Assembly: GCA_019925095.2 (NCBI GenBank)
Contig: CM034412.1
Location: 13,616,001-13,680,000 of the forward strand
Source of the DNA: Dendrolimus kikuchii
Taxonomy: Eukaryota > Arthropoda > Insecta > Lepidoptera > Lasiocampidae
Reading direction: 5' to 3'
DNA: 64,000 nucleotides
Below the pieces are notes generated by a model. That model was not told where the DNA came from. It searched no databases and saw nothing but the letters and a program-made list of their open reading frames with translations. The position numbers and the translations under genes were made by a program. Shown piece by piece: positions 23,000-41,300 of the stretch (positions are counted from its first letter, which is position 1; the number at the start of each line of letters is the position of its first letter).

Positions 23000-25080
23000 T
23001 GAGAAGAAATTGTGACTTGTGTCTGTTTTGACGGCATAGAAGCGTAGGGCAGCACTCTAAATTATAGAGAGTAATTGTAAAATGTATTATACATTTTACA
23101 ATTATTTCAGGATGAGAATTAAGATAATGGGTTCTTATGATGACTATATAGCCTGCTGTAATGAACTAATATAGAAATAGTACAAGAACACACTGTATAA
23201 CACAAATGGAAACACTTTCCTAACAATGTTAATTGGCCAAGAATCTCATAGTTCCCGAGCTAATACAGAGCTCATACAAATCATCTCAAAAACTGCATGT
23301 AATTGAATGAGTGGTGCAATCATGTATTGTTTACTTTGAAACTTAGCTTTTGAAATTTTTGTAAGATTCCAATAGTTTTGAAATGTGTATTGTTTTTACA
23401 GGTTAATGTGTTAAAAGAATGTCTTGACCAAGGCTACACAACAAGCCTACTAATTATGGTGGTCCACAGATATTGAGCCTGTGAAGGATGAATAACATTA
23501 GAAAATAATTTGTAAAGGAGGGAGAAGAGAGAGAGCTACTCTACAAATTACTAATTACTCTTAAGCTAAGTAGTTAATGATGAAGCTTGGATACCTAGAA
23601 AAAAAACCTATTTAAAAGAAACTTCAAGACACATAAACTTCGCAAAGATCTTCCACGATTCAGCTATATGCATATGAAACATGAAGGAAAATGTTTTATT
23701 TGCACTGGTAGCTCTTTTACTGGTAAACAGTGATACAGACCTAAGACAGCATTGTACTATTCAATTACATACTATCACAAATGTAGCTGATAAAAAACTA
23801 GCTAAACATTTACGGTCTAATGCCTGGTTTCTAAGGTACTTTTAATTGAAGTTTATCTGTTCATTAGTGCTGTTGGTTCAATGACATAAAATTGTGTATC
23901 TGAACTGCTTCATATGATAAACTTCAGTTAAACTAGGTTCAACTTAACTGACCAATATTGGGTGTTTATCTATTGCATATCTTTTGGCTTCATCTTGATG
24001 TTTATCTCTCAATATCATAATGCAAAACTAACCTAAAACATATAATTATTTGTATCAACTTATGAATGAAGCTATGGGTTACTTGTATGATAGTAGCCTA
24101 GTTCCCGAAAGCAGTTGTATAAGGACTTAATCAGTTCGATATCACAACGTTTGCCAATCATATTCAAGAGCAAAATAGAATTATTTTGATAATAAGTTCA
24201 AAAAACAAACTTTCATAGACCACAAACCTACTTCTTCAAAACTTTACCTAAACTTCTGAAGTCAAGTTAAATATATTTTTTCAGTAGAAACTATCGGAAA
24301 AAGTAGTTATCCTTAGTCCTTACCTGTTTAACACGGCCTTGTTCCAAAAACTTTCAATAGTCACTCACGGATGCAAAATTAACACAAAAAAATTACCATT
24401 CATGGATACCATACGCATTTGAAGTATTTAACACGTACACTGCAAAACAAATACTTTATAATATCCTTATTTATTTTAATTACTACATTTAAATATAGTT
24501 ATTTAATAGTCTTAAAAGTATGTTTAAATAATGCAAACAATTAATTACCACGACATAAAAGTTGTGATATTTTTTATTTTTAATAATTATAACGCGTCTA
24601 ACTTCAACCGCGTTCGGAAATAAACTTAGTGATGTCATCGACGTGTCAGTCAGTTGGGCCATGTGAAATGACATCAAATAGAATCGAATAATTCTTTATA
24701 ATTTAATGTACCTATTGATTACGACTCGAATAAGTTTTTATATTTATAAATATTGGTAACGATTATATTTTTAAATATACTATTAATTACTGTTTGGGTC
24801 AGAATTAAGAATAAAATAATAAGACGTAACAATTAACCATGGAAGCTCAATTTAATATCCTATAAATACATATAGACACACAAACACATAATAAATAATG
24901 TACCTGAATACGGTAAATACCTATAAAGAAATAGGTGCCACATATTTGTATCTCTGTGCTTTATCAATGAAAGGTTCGTTTACATGCATGTATACATTAA
25001 CACTAAAAACTCACACAAGTCATTTCAGTATTTAAAAATTAGAAAATTATTTAAACTTAACAGCAATCATTGTCTCAATT
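23000..25080. other. Gene-less stretch downstream of the PLPBP gene
   Basis: AT-rich sequence with no supported gene. A repeat (family D) at about 23840-24000, marked by GTTTATCTGTTCATTAGTGC and GTTCAACTTAACTGACCAAT, recurs at 47095-47245 inside an htt intron. Confidence 0.45.
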
Positions 25081-28582
<3,502 letters not shown>

Positions 28583-29322
28583 TACTAAACTGATTTATTT
28601 TTGTTGAATTTTAATAAACTTTTATCGTCGAGCTGATCTTTATTTTCCCAACATTGACACAAGTTTGATAACGATAAGGACGTTATAGTGATGATCCAAA
28701 CTAAGTGATAAATTCAACTCGATGTGTTTATAATACAGCTTAGGCATCGATTAGGTGGTAATACAATATTATTACATAAGTTATTGGCCTTTTAAGTCTC
28801 GAATACTTATTATGTAAAAGCATTTTTTTATTTATACGTTAATATTAATAACGAGCATTAAATTTTCTTAGAAATATATAAATGGTTAATAATGAACAAT
28901 AGTCGTAGCGTATCATTGTTTAAAAAAATAATTGTTGTTAATCCATGTTCGGAAATTCTCCTTATTCTAAGTAAAAATTTTTTAATGCTCACGGGGTAAC
29001 TTAAAGTGTAGACTAATATAGTTAAAGAATAATGAAATATAATTAGTTTAAACTTCCAAAAAATTAAAACACAGAAGAATTTCGCAAAACATTAAACAGT
29101 TTATATGTCAAATGTGCAAGTTCGAACTTCAGACCAGCCGTAATATAATTATTATTATTTTGAATACTGAACGTATCACACAGGTGTCAAATTATTTTTT
29201 TCGATTGATTTTCCGAGTTTGTATTTGTAATTGTACGTCGAAAATTTGTAATTTTCAACAAATAAAACTCACTAACGATGTTCAATATATTTATTATAAG
29301 TGTTGGCTAAATAATTACAGCC
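28583..29322. promoter_or_regulatory. Divergent PLPBP-htt intergenic region
   Basis: These 740 bases separate the two outward-facing start codons and must hold both 5' UTRs and probably both promoters. No TATA box is placed convincingly for either gene. TTACAG ends two bases before the htt ATG, which suggests a spliced 5' UTR with the acceptor at 29320. Regulatory elements cannot be assigned from sequence alone. Confidence 0.5.
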
Positions 29323-29387
29323 ATGAATGTGTTGGAGAAGGCCGAAAAGGCTCTAGAATTTTTAAAAGCGAATGAACGATCGGCTAA
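29323..29387 (+). CDS. htt: htt exon 1, N17-like helix without polyglutamine
   Basis: It encodes [20 protein letters not shown] and ends on AA, completed to Lys by exon 2. The amphipathic start resembles the N17 helix of vertebrate huntingtin, which acts in membrane association. No polyglutamine or polyproline tract follows; the protein goes straight into the first HEAT-like region ([16 protein letters not shown]). G at -3 supports the ATG. Confidence 0.9.
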
Positions 29388-32300
29388 GTAAGTTTATTAA
29401 TTAATCAACAATGCGTGAAATATTGTTTTCTTTGTTTCTGCACTACCTAGGATCTGATTTTTGCCGTTTTCAGAGGCCATGAACTCCAAGCCGCTGCTGG
29501 TACACTAGGACGATGTCTCGGAGCTTTAGGAACACGTCCCAACTGCGCGAGACATTATGCTAATTTACTACATTCTGCTATACCAACATTGTTGTTTTTG
29601 GCAAGTAATGAAAGTGTGAGTAATTGACCTTCAAATCTTCTTAAACAGAATTTAATATGAAGTCTACACCTATGAAGCTTTGCCAGTAACTTTAACATAT
29701 TAATGTTGCAGTGAACCTACATAGTATCCTCAAAACAATACACATATATTCATTCATCAATTCATGTTTGTAAATTTCAGGCGGAAGTGCGTTTAGTTGG
29801 AGATGAGGCATTGAATAGGGCGATTGTTGGTGGTTTTGCATTCCATTCTCATAAAACAAATATTATACTACAAAATCAAATAGATCATACTAAAAATGCA
29901 AGGTATATATTATATTGTATTATTTAATTTTATAAAGGCATCAGCTATAACCTATAATATAATAAATATGTAGAAGGTTGAAGTTTGTACAATTAATTTA
30001 ACAATGAGAAAAATCAGGGGGCTCATCGAGATTAACAGATTCTGTAAAATCATATATTTTTTTAAATTATTTGTCTGTGTGTCTGTTAGAGCATCAAAAG
30101 CAAATCCACTGAATGGATGTAAATGAAACTTTATACATACCTAGCTTATATCCTGGTCAACACTCGGGTACTCATTATGCCAATAAATATTGTCGATTCT
30201 GTGGGATAAATGAATATGGTCACTAAAGTGTTGCTACAGTGACCTTTTTTCAGGTGCAGCAGTTGTAATTCACTAGCAAATAGAGATATGTCATTATTAT
30301 TTTTCTCCATGCAGAAATGGAAAAAGAATACTAATCCTGCAGCCAGGTGGCCTGTCATAAGAGGCCACAAAACAACCTACAGCCAATTGGTAGGGCATTT
30401 GCCTGACTGGATAGCTAGCACTGGTGTTTCGGCATCAGTTGCCAGGTTCCAGACTCCTTCAAGGCTGGCAGCATCTCTGGTTTGCTAATGTCTGTAGGTG
30501 ACGATAACCACCTTCCATCACAGCTGAGCGCCGTCAGCCTGTCTGCTGTGCATCAGTAGTAAAAAAATTAATTCCAGATGTTTCACTCTAACATAATTTT
30601 AAAGTATATTAAAAACAGCATTATAGGTGGCTTTTAAAAAAATATGCAATTATAGATGGATCCGTGCTGCTTTATCCCGTATATGCCTCGGAGACTGTTG
30701 GCTGCGGCCAGGTGCCGGCAAAATCCGTAGCCAAGCGCAGACTCTTTTCCCTAAGCTCAGTCAGATTGTCAGAGAGACTAATGAAATCCAATTAGTTGTT
30801 GAGGCATTGGAAAGTAATTTGCCGAGGCTGTTGGATGCATTAGCAGAGTACACTACTGATGAAGAGATATCAGGTTGTATTAAATTACCTTTTATATATC
30901 CAATACTCGTGGTCTAAAATATTATATAGGTACTAACGGTGTTTCATTAAATATTCCCAGAGCTGTCTAAAGCTTTATTATCCCATGTGGAAAGCAATGA
31001 GCCAGCTTTGCGACGCGGGATAGCAACATGTGTGGCTCATTTGTGTTCACACAGAGAACCTTTGCTGACCAATATTTTGAGCAGTGTTTTTGGTAAGTTT
31101 TTTGCCATATTTAAAATTAGTTTAAATACTAAGTCATTGCTTGAAAGTTTTAATTAACATCTACTATACTCTCTTTCAAGCATTTATTTTACTTTTGACA
31201 GGTTGATGACAGATCAATGAGTAATGTCCTAATACATTACCAACTTGATTTATTTTATATAATTTAACTTATACTTAATAAAACTATGTTTTAAGGGTTT
31301 TAACGGTTTGAAGCGCGGTAATTTTATTTGATTTTGGTTTTTCCGACATTTCGGCCACTTTTCAGTGGCCGTGATCACGGAAGACAAAGATGTCAAGTGT
31401 CAACGAGTATTGTTAAAGTTTTATTTAGCCTACCGCCAACTTGTTAATTTTAATTATATAATTTTAATTTTGCTTATGGTTATTATTTACTCTATGGGAG
31501 CCTAATCTAATTTACTACCGCTTCGCAACATGTTATGGCTTGAAGAGAAGAAGCGGCGCAAGAAACTCTTCAGCAAACATGCCTAGCTCTAATAATTTTA
31601 TATAATATTAAAATGGGTGAAAGGAAAAATAAAAGTAATTATCAGTCAAGTTGGTTTGTGTTCCGTTGTACGCAGAAAGAACTCACAGTGTCTTGAGGTC
31701 TGGCAGCTGGTTTTTGCTGGGCTTGGGTCTTAATAGTTTTGATGAATGGATCCCAAACAGGTGGTACTTGCCAACCATCTTCTCTATTGAAATTTGGGTG
31801 TTTTTTGATTTCAATAGCCTCACGCATCATTCTAGGTATGAAACGATTCTCTTTTGCGAGGATTTGTGGGTTATCGAATCTGATGTAGTGATTGGGTTTA
31901 TCCAGCGTGTGTTCACTGATCGCAGACTTCGTAGACCTTGTGTGTTTCATGTCAGCAATGTGTTCTTTTACTCGTGTTTTTATGCTCCTCTTTGTTTGCC
32001 CAATGTATGACAATCCACACTCATAATCGAGCTTGTAGACCCCTGCATCCTGGAGTGGGATATTGCATTTCACCGGTCTATTGATTGTTCTATTGATATT
32101 TATGTATTAAACTAACACACTGTAAAACTTATAAATGTTATTTGCAATAGAAAAAAAATATTTGTTCCTACGAACACTACGTGGACGGCCAGATCTTTTT
32201 CTGTCACAAACAGAGGAGGTCTCATTGTACCTATAAATAGCCCGGTACACAAACATTTGACTAATACTGAGCGAGCTTATGGAGAGTTTTAAAAATTGCA

Positions 32301-35300
32301 TTTAGCTCCATACCTACTTTGTGTAATGCAATCACAGCGATTCGGTTCTCTTTATCGCCCCACTCCATTTTAATATCGCAAAATGTTGTACAATGTATTG
32401 GGAAAATGAAGAAAATGAGAAAACACAATGAACAATGATGATACAAATGACAGATTCCAAATTCAAATGTAATATTTTGTTTCTTTTTAATTGTAACGGT
32501 ATTTATGGCTAGACTAAGCATATGTGCAAGCTTTATAAATACATGCTTAAACATTCTCAACTTTATTTTTATGGGTACAAAGATCTATTTGCAATGAATG
32601 TATTGATGGTATAATGCTCTATGTTAATTGAGCCGGTGAGCCCTGAGTCTATAAACCCTAACAAATGAGAGATAACTTTTAAAATGGCAGGTAGCTTATT
32701 TTTATCTCTCATTCGCAAGCTACCCAAGACTAGTTGTCATTCTTTAGTATTCCTTTCCATGATAAGGCAAGGTAAGAATACATGTATATTTTTTTCCAGA
32801 CAAGCTATGGCCATTGACAACAGAGAACAGAGTTGTTGTGGGATGGTTTTGCGTGATCAAAGCCATATTCCAAATCAATGAGATCTCAAAGTTCAGTGAC
32901 AGCGAGTTGTTTGGTGTGCAGGACTATTTGGAGGTAGTTTTTTTTCAATTTTCTCCAGCTGTCATCAGCAAAAGCTATTATTATTATTTTTTATTGGGAA
33001 CCTAACAAATTGGCTAATGATGACTATGGGGGCCTAGAGGCCAAAAAAAAAGAAAAGTAACCACGTCATTACTGTCCATGATTCAAAAATTAACATATCA
33101 AAACGATTCGACGGCCTCTGTGGTTGAGCGGGCTAAGCCTTTGCCGGCGTACCTCACTGCAACGCAGAGGTTCCGGGTTCGATTCCTGGTATAGTAAATT
33201 TCGGAAAACGTATTTTCTCCGTTATTTACTATAGTCTGGGTGTCTGGGATCGGCCCCAGAGTAGTCCGTTGTATATTACCCATAACACAAGCGTAACTTG
33301 CTTAATTTGGGGATATACAATGTGTGTGTTTGTCTGCCAATTATTATTATTATTATTATTATACTCACGGTTGTCCCGTCACCACGTTGCCTTTACCAGG
33401 CGTGGTATGATGATCTGAAGGTACAAGATGCCACTCGCGTGGAGGTTTTTGGCCTAGTTAAACACGACACTGGTTTTTAGAGTCAAACTTCTATATAGAT
33501 GGGGTATTAAGATTTTTCTGTCACGAAAGAGCGTTACGGCGGGGTGGAGGAGCGGCATAAACTTAGACTAGACGTGGTGAGAGGTGGCATAGTGTTAAAG
33601 TAGACTATCGATGTTTTTATTGGTTCCGGATCGAATTAAATTTTTTTGTTTGATAAAATAAAATACGTTTAAATAAAAAATTACTTACTTACTTACTCCG
33701 TTGGCTCAGCGACCCAAAGTGGGTCTTGGCCTCCGAAACGAGAACATGCCACTTTTCTCGGTCCTGTGCGGTTTCTTGCCAATTACTGGCTCCTAGCTCC
33801 GACAGGTCTGCCTCTACTCTGTCCTTCCAGCGATATTTAGGACGGCCGACCGGACGCCGACCTACCGGCCGTCCCAAATATGCTTTCCTCACGCTGCGAT
33901 CCTCTCCCATCCGTTCTACGTGACCGAGCCAGCGGAGGCGGTGAGCTTTTATTTCTCCTATTATATTAGGCTCGGCCACGAGATTTTTTTTTTTTAATAA
34001 AAAATGCATTAATTAAAATGTACCTAACCAAATCATAATTTGCAGTAAACCTGTGAAAAATCGAAATGAGTGCTGGGACACATAGTAAGAATGAAACTTC
34101 AACGGACAAATGTTAATGTACTTGTCCAATTTGAAAACCTGTCCATAAAACTTCAATTTAAAATTTTGTTGCGATTCGTTTTTTCACTTGTCCATTGAAG
34201 TTTCACTTCTACTATGTCTCCCAGCACACATTTTTTGTGCAAGATGATAATCGTCGTAGGCATCGCGTGCAGGCGACTGCGTTGCGGGGGTTAAAAAAAA
34301 TGCCGAGGCACGTTTGTCCACATTTCTTTAAATCAGAGAAGATTACGAAGTGGCCCAAACAGTGACCATCGCTGATAGATGTTTACAATACTAGGGACTA
34401 AGCCGATGCGTTGCCAGCCTTTACAATAGGAAATAGGAGATGGGATAACGGGGATGGGCTAGGAGGATGGGACAAGTAAGTGGGATAGGATAGGATGGGA
34501 AAGAGGGATCAGACAAGAGAATTGGACAGAGGGGAAGATGGAATAGGGGAGGGAGAAGTGGGCCATCGTAACTCTCATTCATTGTATAAAACATGTTTAG
34601 CTCAATGCTAGTCATTTCAATTTGATATTATGTGAGAGGTTCGATCGAACCGGCCCTAAGAGAATCAAGATAGTGATTCCACTATGGATCTACCACGTCA
34701 AAATGTTGTAGTCTGAGAGGGCATCAATGACTGCAATCACGTTTTTTTTTAAGTGCTATATTTAAGGATTTCTTAATTTCAAATGCCTTGTTGATAACAA
34801 TGATATACGTTAATAAGTGATATTGTAGTTAAATATGAATCATTTAATGCTTAAAAAAACGTTGTTGCAGGCAATGATGAGCTTAGGCGATTTACCCACA
34901 GATAGATTAGCTTTTTTCTTAATAGATGTAATATATTGTTACGAATTTGTAGGATGTAAATTCTAAAATGCCGTTAGAATTATTATGAAGTTTATTAAAA
35001 GTACACAGACATAATTCAAAGTTCTTACAAGTATAGCCGAACAAAACAAAACCAAACCGCGCAAAGTTCGCCGTTATAAGATACTCGCTCTGAAAGTGCA
35101 CTAGGTAACGCTTCGTTTGCAGTCAGAACACGAGACTGAAGCGTTTTCCGACTGATCGACGCTCATTCATGTCTAAATTAGACATAACCTCTTAGCAACA
35201 TGCCACCTACTGATTCGTGAAATCTCAGAATTCGCATGAAATACCAACAGAGGAAAGAAGGTTTTATGACGTCTTACGGCGGCGTGAACAAAGAGATTAG

Positions 35301-38300
35301 CGCGAAAAATAGATCTCTCACATTCAAAGGGGCAATAAGACACCTGCAAAGGATTAGTGTCGGCTTGCAACAATGCATTGAAAAAAAGTAATTTTCGATA
35401 AGTGTCACTTTCCTTATTTACTAATCTATCTACTATACTTTCAGTTATACCAACTGTGTGTACACTATATAGAAAATTCAACAACAGATCATAATATACA
35501 AAATGCAGTAATGGAATGTTTGCTTATTCTTCTATCAAGTGCAAGAGATGAATATAGACAAGCGTTGTTGGAGAAGAAACCTAAAGTTGTTAAATTGGAT
35601 GAAAGAGAATTTGAAAAAGGACACAGGAGAAATATCAGTGAGTACCATTCTCATAATAACAGTGTAGACGGAGCTTATATGTACATAAGCATCAAACGAA
35701 ATGAAGCATTTTTTGAAACTTGTATGTTTGTACAGGTTGTACACTAAATTCACTTATAAGTTTATATCTTACGAAGCTTTCAGTCTTTTTACAAGCTTTT
35801 ATTTAACTTGCAATGGATTTACCTATGTATGTATGTAAGTTCGGGTGGAATCTTGCAAGTTAAATTTGAACAACTTCCCTGTTTCTGATTGAGCTGAAAT
35901 TTTGCAAGCATATGTATATCGCGAGACAATGTAATAATATGGTACCATGGAGCTGATCGGATAATGGAGTCGGAAGGTGGCCATAGAAACTCCTGTACTA
36001 AACAATATAGACCCGTCGTGTTTAGGCTCATTTCACTTGTCTTGGCTAGCACTCTGCGGCTACATGATATCCAGGATCTCAAAAGCTCGTATTTAAAAAC
36101 CTTTTTAAAAAAGCTTATCAACACTATACATAAGACATATATGACCACAGTCAATAACATTATCTGAGATGGAGGCCGAGCATTATAATATATGACTATC
36201 TTAGATCAATATACATAACTTCACGCCAGTTCCCTTGCGGGGTAGGCACGAATAACAGAGCGCCATTCAGACTTATTCTTACACACCTCACTTGCTTCTT
36301 TGACATTCATAACTCTTGTCATGCACGCTCGTCTGTTCTTAAGGCTCCTGACATCACCTTCTGCTAGTACACGATCAATTTGATCATGGAAGGTGTGTCG
36401 TGGCCTTCCACGACTTAGATTAATATGATATATTAAAATGTTTTTGATGATTATTCATAGATTGGCAAAACTGCGAGTTATACCTAGACTTGTCATTTGA
36501 TATACAAATGGAGGACATATCCTCCTTATCGTCAAATGGTCCTCCCGCGCGTTTTTCAATGTCAGGAGATAGAGAGAATTAATTCTCTGTGGTCGTTTTG
36601 AGCGCTGTGAGATCGTAATTGATGACGTTATTAGTGATGTTTTCGCCACGATCATAACGACCGTGGTCGCCATGTGGAACGGCTGACGGAGCATTTTGGG
36701 CGTTGTGAACTACTAACGGAACGCGTCCTTTGACTCACACACACTTAACGCGTATTGCATTTCAAGTTGCGTTTTTTATAACTATATACAAAGAAATTAT
36801 GATATTTTGTCTAAAACAGGTAGTTCAGATAGGTACGTAAATAAATAAAGCATAAAAAAGTATTCGTAGTATAATTTATTTAAGTAGGTATGTCCTCTTT
36901 TTTTTATAAGTCCTCCATTTTATGCAAGATACCACTTGTCTACTACAAGGTGTCGCGAGATGTCACAAAACCATTATTCAAATGGCAACACTAAAAGGTC
37001 ACGCAAATTAAGTTTCTTAGAGTGGTAACACCAATAAATAAAGCCTTCTTGAAAACGTATCCATGTCGACATTTTTTCTAACAACCTAAAATCCACATAT
37101 ATCAATTTAATCGCCGAACCAAACTTCCGAACTAATGAAGCAAACACACTCATCAGCTCTGCTTTTTCATTTTTCTATCTGGCAACCCTAGATTTAGCTT
37201 CTTTATTCTAAGTAAGGATTGAACATGTAAGAACATTAAATGTGGTAATTTTGTAGGTGCTTGTAGTGTTATATCTAGACGTTACGCGTCTCCAATATCC
37301 ATGGAGCCAAGGGACGCTATGGAACTTTCCTTCACGGGAGCTCTTCAGCTTGGGAGTCTCTTACATTTGAGTACACCAAGTTTGAGCGTAGAAGATCTTA
37401 CCATACAGGTATTTATTAACTTTACTAAGTCGGCTGAACGTCAGAACAGTTACAGAAGAAATAAAGACCTGGTGTTCCAAATACAGGACAAGACTTTTTA
37501 ACCATCCCAGCCAACTGGCGGTACAGCTCACAATCCCGGAGTCCTTAAGGAGACTCAAGAGGCGGCCAATCTAAGTCGTCGCCGCTGAATCGTGGAAAGG
37601 TCCTGATGGGGATCATGCACCAAATGCAAAACAGCACACAACACATCTGCTCATAGTCTGGCTGACTGATTGCAAGATGCCCAAAAAAAAAAAACTAAGT
37701 CGGCAAATGGATAGATATTTTTTTTCCTCTTTGTCATCTGCAATAGGCTGGAGAGCCATAATCAGATTGGTTCAGTGCATCACTTTGTTGGTCTATACTC
37801 CAGTGAGTACTTAACCATTACAAAAATGGATTATAGCCTTTGGTCTAGGTTTAATATATGCCATCTATTTAGTCGATGGATTTCGTTGTTTCTGACTAGC
37901 AGTACTCTGGACAAGCTATTGCTGTGACACTGTAAGATATATTTATATATATAAAAATCAATTGCTGTTCGTTAGTCTCGCTAAAACTCGAGAACGGCTC
38001 GACTGATTTGGCTAATTTTGGTTTTGAATTATTTGTGGAAGTCCAGGGAAGGTTTAAAAGTTGAGTAAATGTTGGCGGGAGGGAGCTTCTTCTTATGAAC
38101 TGCGAACGAACTAAACGAACTACTCACGAACTACTCACGAACTACAAAAATGCGCCCCAAAGGCGTCCTATATTTATAGAGGCTACCTCCGCCGACCCCT
38201 CGCTTCGTCGTAACACCCCCTTTACTTTATTTCCTTAATTTTACATACATTAAGCCTTATGTTAACTTACCACTATTATACATTTTGGTACACCCTAGAT

Positions 38301-41300
38301 CTTAGTACATTTCGAGGGTCCTTACACAGTTGTGACCCATGGTTTTTGTTAGCGGGACGTCGTAATGGGCGTTTACCTCGCCCCCCGCTTCATTAGTATA
38401 AATATAAAGCGCTGAGCGCCCTTACCATTACCTCATTACAAAAACGTGCGCTGTCGAGCGCGGACCTCTGCCTGCACCATCATTATGGCCTACTCGCGTT
38501 CGGAGTAGGCAGTAGTGCAGGCATACCTCACGGATCCCGGGCTCCGGTTGCGTTCTGCAGTCCCGTAGCCCGGTTTCCGCTACCCTTTTGGGTCCCGGGT
38601 TCCAGGCGGCGTTCTGCACGCCTGTAACCCGGTTCCCTTTACATGCTGAGTCCCGGGCTCCAGGCGGCGTTCTGCACGCCTGTAGCCCGGTCTCATTTAC
38701 CGGGATCTAATAGGGTCCTACTGGTCAATAAAAGGCACAACGCTACAACATTTATTTCCTAGTGAGTTAAGGCTTATTACATTTTATATTCAATTCTTAT
38801 AATTATAATTTATTTATTTAATTTCAAATTAATAACGGTTAAAAATAAACTATATCTATCTCAGTCCGACCCGTCTCTTTCCTGCGCCTAACGGTCGCGT
38901 ATACATAGTCTGTGAGGCTTAGCAAATTATACCTATGTTCTTATCGCCTATTGAGACGGGTCGGTGAGTTTCATACATTGTGTTTGTCGTCGTCAACATT
39001 CTCCCGCCGTCGCGTCTCGCGATTCTCCTATGGGCAGCACGACGACTCTCTTGGTAGGCCGCCTCAGCACTCGTCCGCTGGCCGTCGTCACGTCCAGGAC
39101 TCGAACCTCGCCGTCTCTGCCGGGATGCACTGCAGTCACTCGTCCTCGGGGCCATGTGTTACGGGGCAGATTTGGGTCGCAAATAATAACCAAATCGCCT
39201 ACCTTAGGGTTGTCACCACTTGCGTAGGGCTCCCGCCGGTATTGTAGTAGCGGCAGGTACTCCCGCACCCACCGTCGCCAGAAGACATCGGCGAGGTACT
39301 GCGCGCGTCTCCAGTGCGCGCGCGCAGTCACGTCGCTGGCCTCGAAGTTCCCGGGGGCCGGCATGTGGCAGTTCGGCCCCAGGAGTAGCAGGTTCGGCGT
39401 GATGGCTGGGGGCTCGTCGGGACCCACGGCCACATGAGTGAGCGGCCGCGAGTTCACGGTGGCTTCGACTTCGGCGAGCAGTGTGGCGAGCGTCTCATCG
39501 CTCGGGCGCTGCTCGCGCAGGGTGACGCGCAACGCCTCTTTGACGGTGCGCACCATGCGCTCCCAGGCGCCGGCCATGAAGGGTGCCGCCGGCGGTAAGA
39601 ACCGCCAGGCGATCTGCCGGCGCGACGCTTCCTCTTCGACGGCGCGCCCAGCCTCCGCGAGTTCGCGGTCGGCCGAGCGGAAACACGTAGCGTTGTCGCT
39701 CCAGAGTTCGGTGGGGACGCCGCGCCGCGCTATGAAGCGGCGCAGCGCGTTGATGGCTGAGTCAGCACTCAGCGACGCGACGACCTCGAGGTGTAGTGCC
39801 CGTGACGTCATACATGTGAATAACGCCACATATCTCTTCTCCCGGTGACGGCCCACGGTCACCTCCAGTGGGCCAAAGTAGTCTACGCCCGTGAAGGTGA
39901 AGGGGCGCGAGTGATGCGCCAGGCGAGCTGCAGGCAGGCTCCCCGTCGATGGACTCGCTGGCTGGGCCCTCCTCAGTCGGCATTGGAGGCAGTTCCTCAA
40001 CACTGCTTTGACTGAGGGCCGTATCTTCATAACCCACAGCCGCTGTCGTAGCTCGTTGACCACCATCTCGACGCCACCATGGTGTAGTTTCTCGTGTACA
40101 TGTTGTATGTACAACTTTGTGTATTTATGTTTCCCGTCTAAGATGGCAGGATTGGCCATCTCGTAGCTTATTTCTTGCGCCTCGTCGATTCTTCCTCGCA
40201 GCCGCAATATGTTATGTTCGTCGGTTTCTATAGTTAAACCGGCGAGCTCTCCCTTGTTATGACGTCGACGTATCGTATCGAGCGGTTTATCGCCGAACGA
40301 TTCGCGTTGTGCGAGCGCAATGAGTTTACGCTCAGACAACATTAACATTTTCCCGTTGATTTTCTTGAATTTTCTTTCAACGTTATTTTCTTTTTCGCTC
40401 CCGCCGATTTCAACGGTGGTTTGACCGGATGGCGCGAAGCTTGAAATCGCCTCCTTATAATTGGAGGTCCACCCTCGTAGTTGGAAACCCGCTCGCCGCT
40501 GTATGTTGTCAACGGCAGCTGTCATTTTCCTGGCTTCTTCAACTGTTTGAAGGCTTTGCAGATAGTCGTCCATGTAATGATTGACCACTATTGCCCTCGC
40601 CGCTTCTCTGTCTTCATTTTCAAATTCCCTTGCGTTCTTGTTTTTCACGTACAAGGCTACGCAAGGCGAAGACGTTGCACCAAAGATGAGCGACGTCATT
40701 CTATATTCCTCTGGAGGCTCGCTATCGCGGCGGTTGCCACGCCACAGAAAGCGTAATGCATCCCTGTCGGCTTCTATGATCTTCACTTGCATGAACATTT
40801 CCTTTATGTCGGCAGACACTGCCACTGGATACTGCCGGTACTTCATGATGACTCCCGGTAGTGATCGAAGAAGGTCGGGTCCAGGCAGCAACATATCGTT
40901 CAGACTTCTGCCATGATACTTGGCGGCTGCGTCGTGGACCACCCTTATTTTCTCCTTGTCTGGATTCACGACGGCGAAGTGGGGAAGATACCACGTCCTC
41001 CCGCTGGTGGGGGGAGTGGAGGCGCGCTCGGCGTAGCCTGACAACATTAAATTTTCAATTCTCTCTTCATACTTCGCTTTAAGCTCTTCATCGCGATCCA
41101 ATTTTTTTTCTAAGTTCTGAAGTCTCTTCAATGCATTTTCATAATTATTTGGCATAGGTGAACTTTCATCTTTCCATAAAAGTCCCGTTTCAAATTGTCC
41201 ATTTTCCAAACGACGAGTTTTCTTTTCCAATATTTCCAAGGCGCGTTGTTGCGGATCGCTAACCTGCGTTCTGGGTTCGATTCCCAGTGATTCCAACGCG

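Noticed and set aside
38428..38619. A 63-codon minus-strand open frame, repeated exactly at 44128-44319 and in part at 45057-45278
   Set aside because: It lies in the BEL1 LTR hairpin array. Its repetition follows from the LTRs being copies of each other, and its composition is explained by the tandem GC-rich units.
39438..39848. Plus-strand open frames of 60-240 codons inside BEL1 and BEL2 (for example 39438-39848, 42411-43136, 61031-61375)
   Set aside because: They lie opposite long conserved retrotransposon frames and show no motif of their own; they are antisense shadows.
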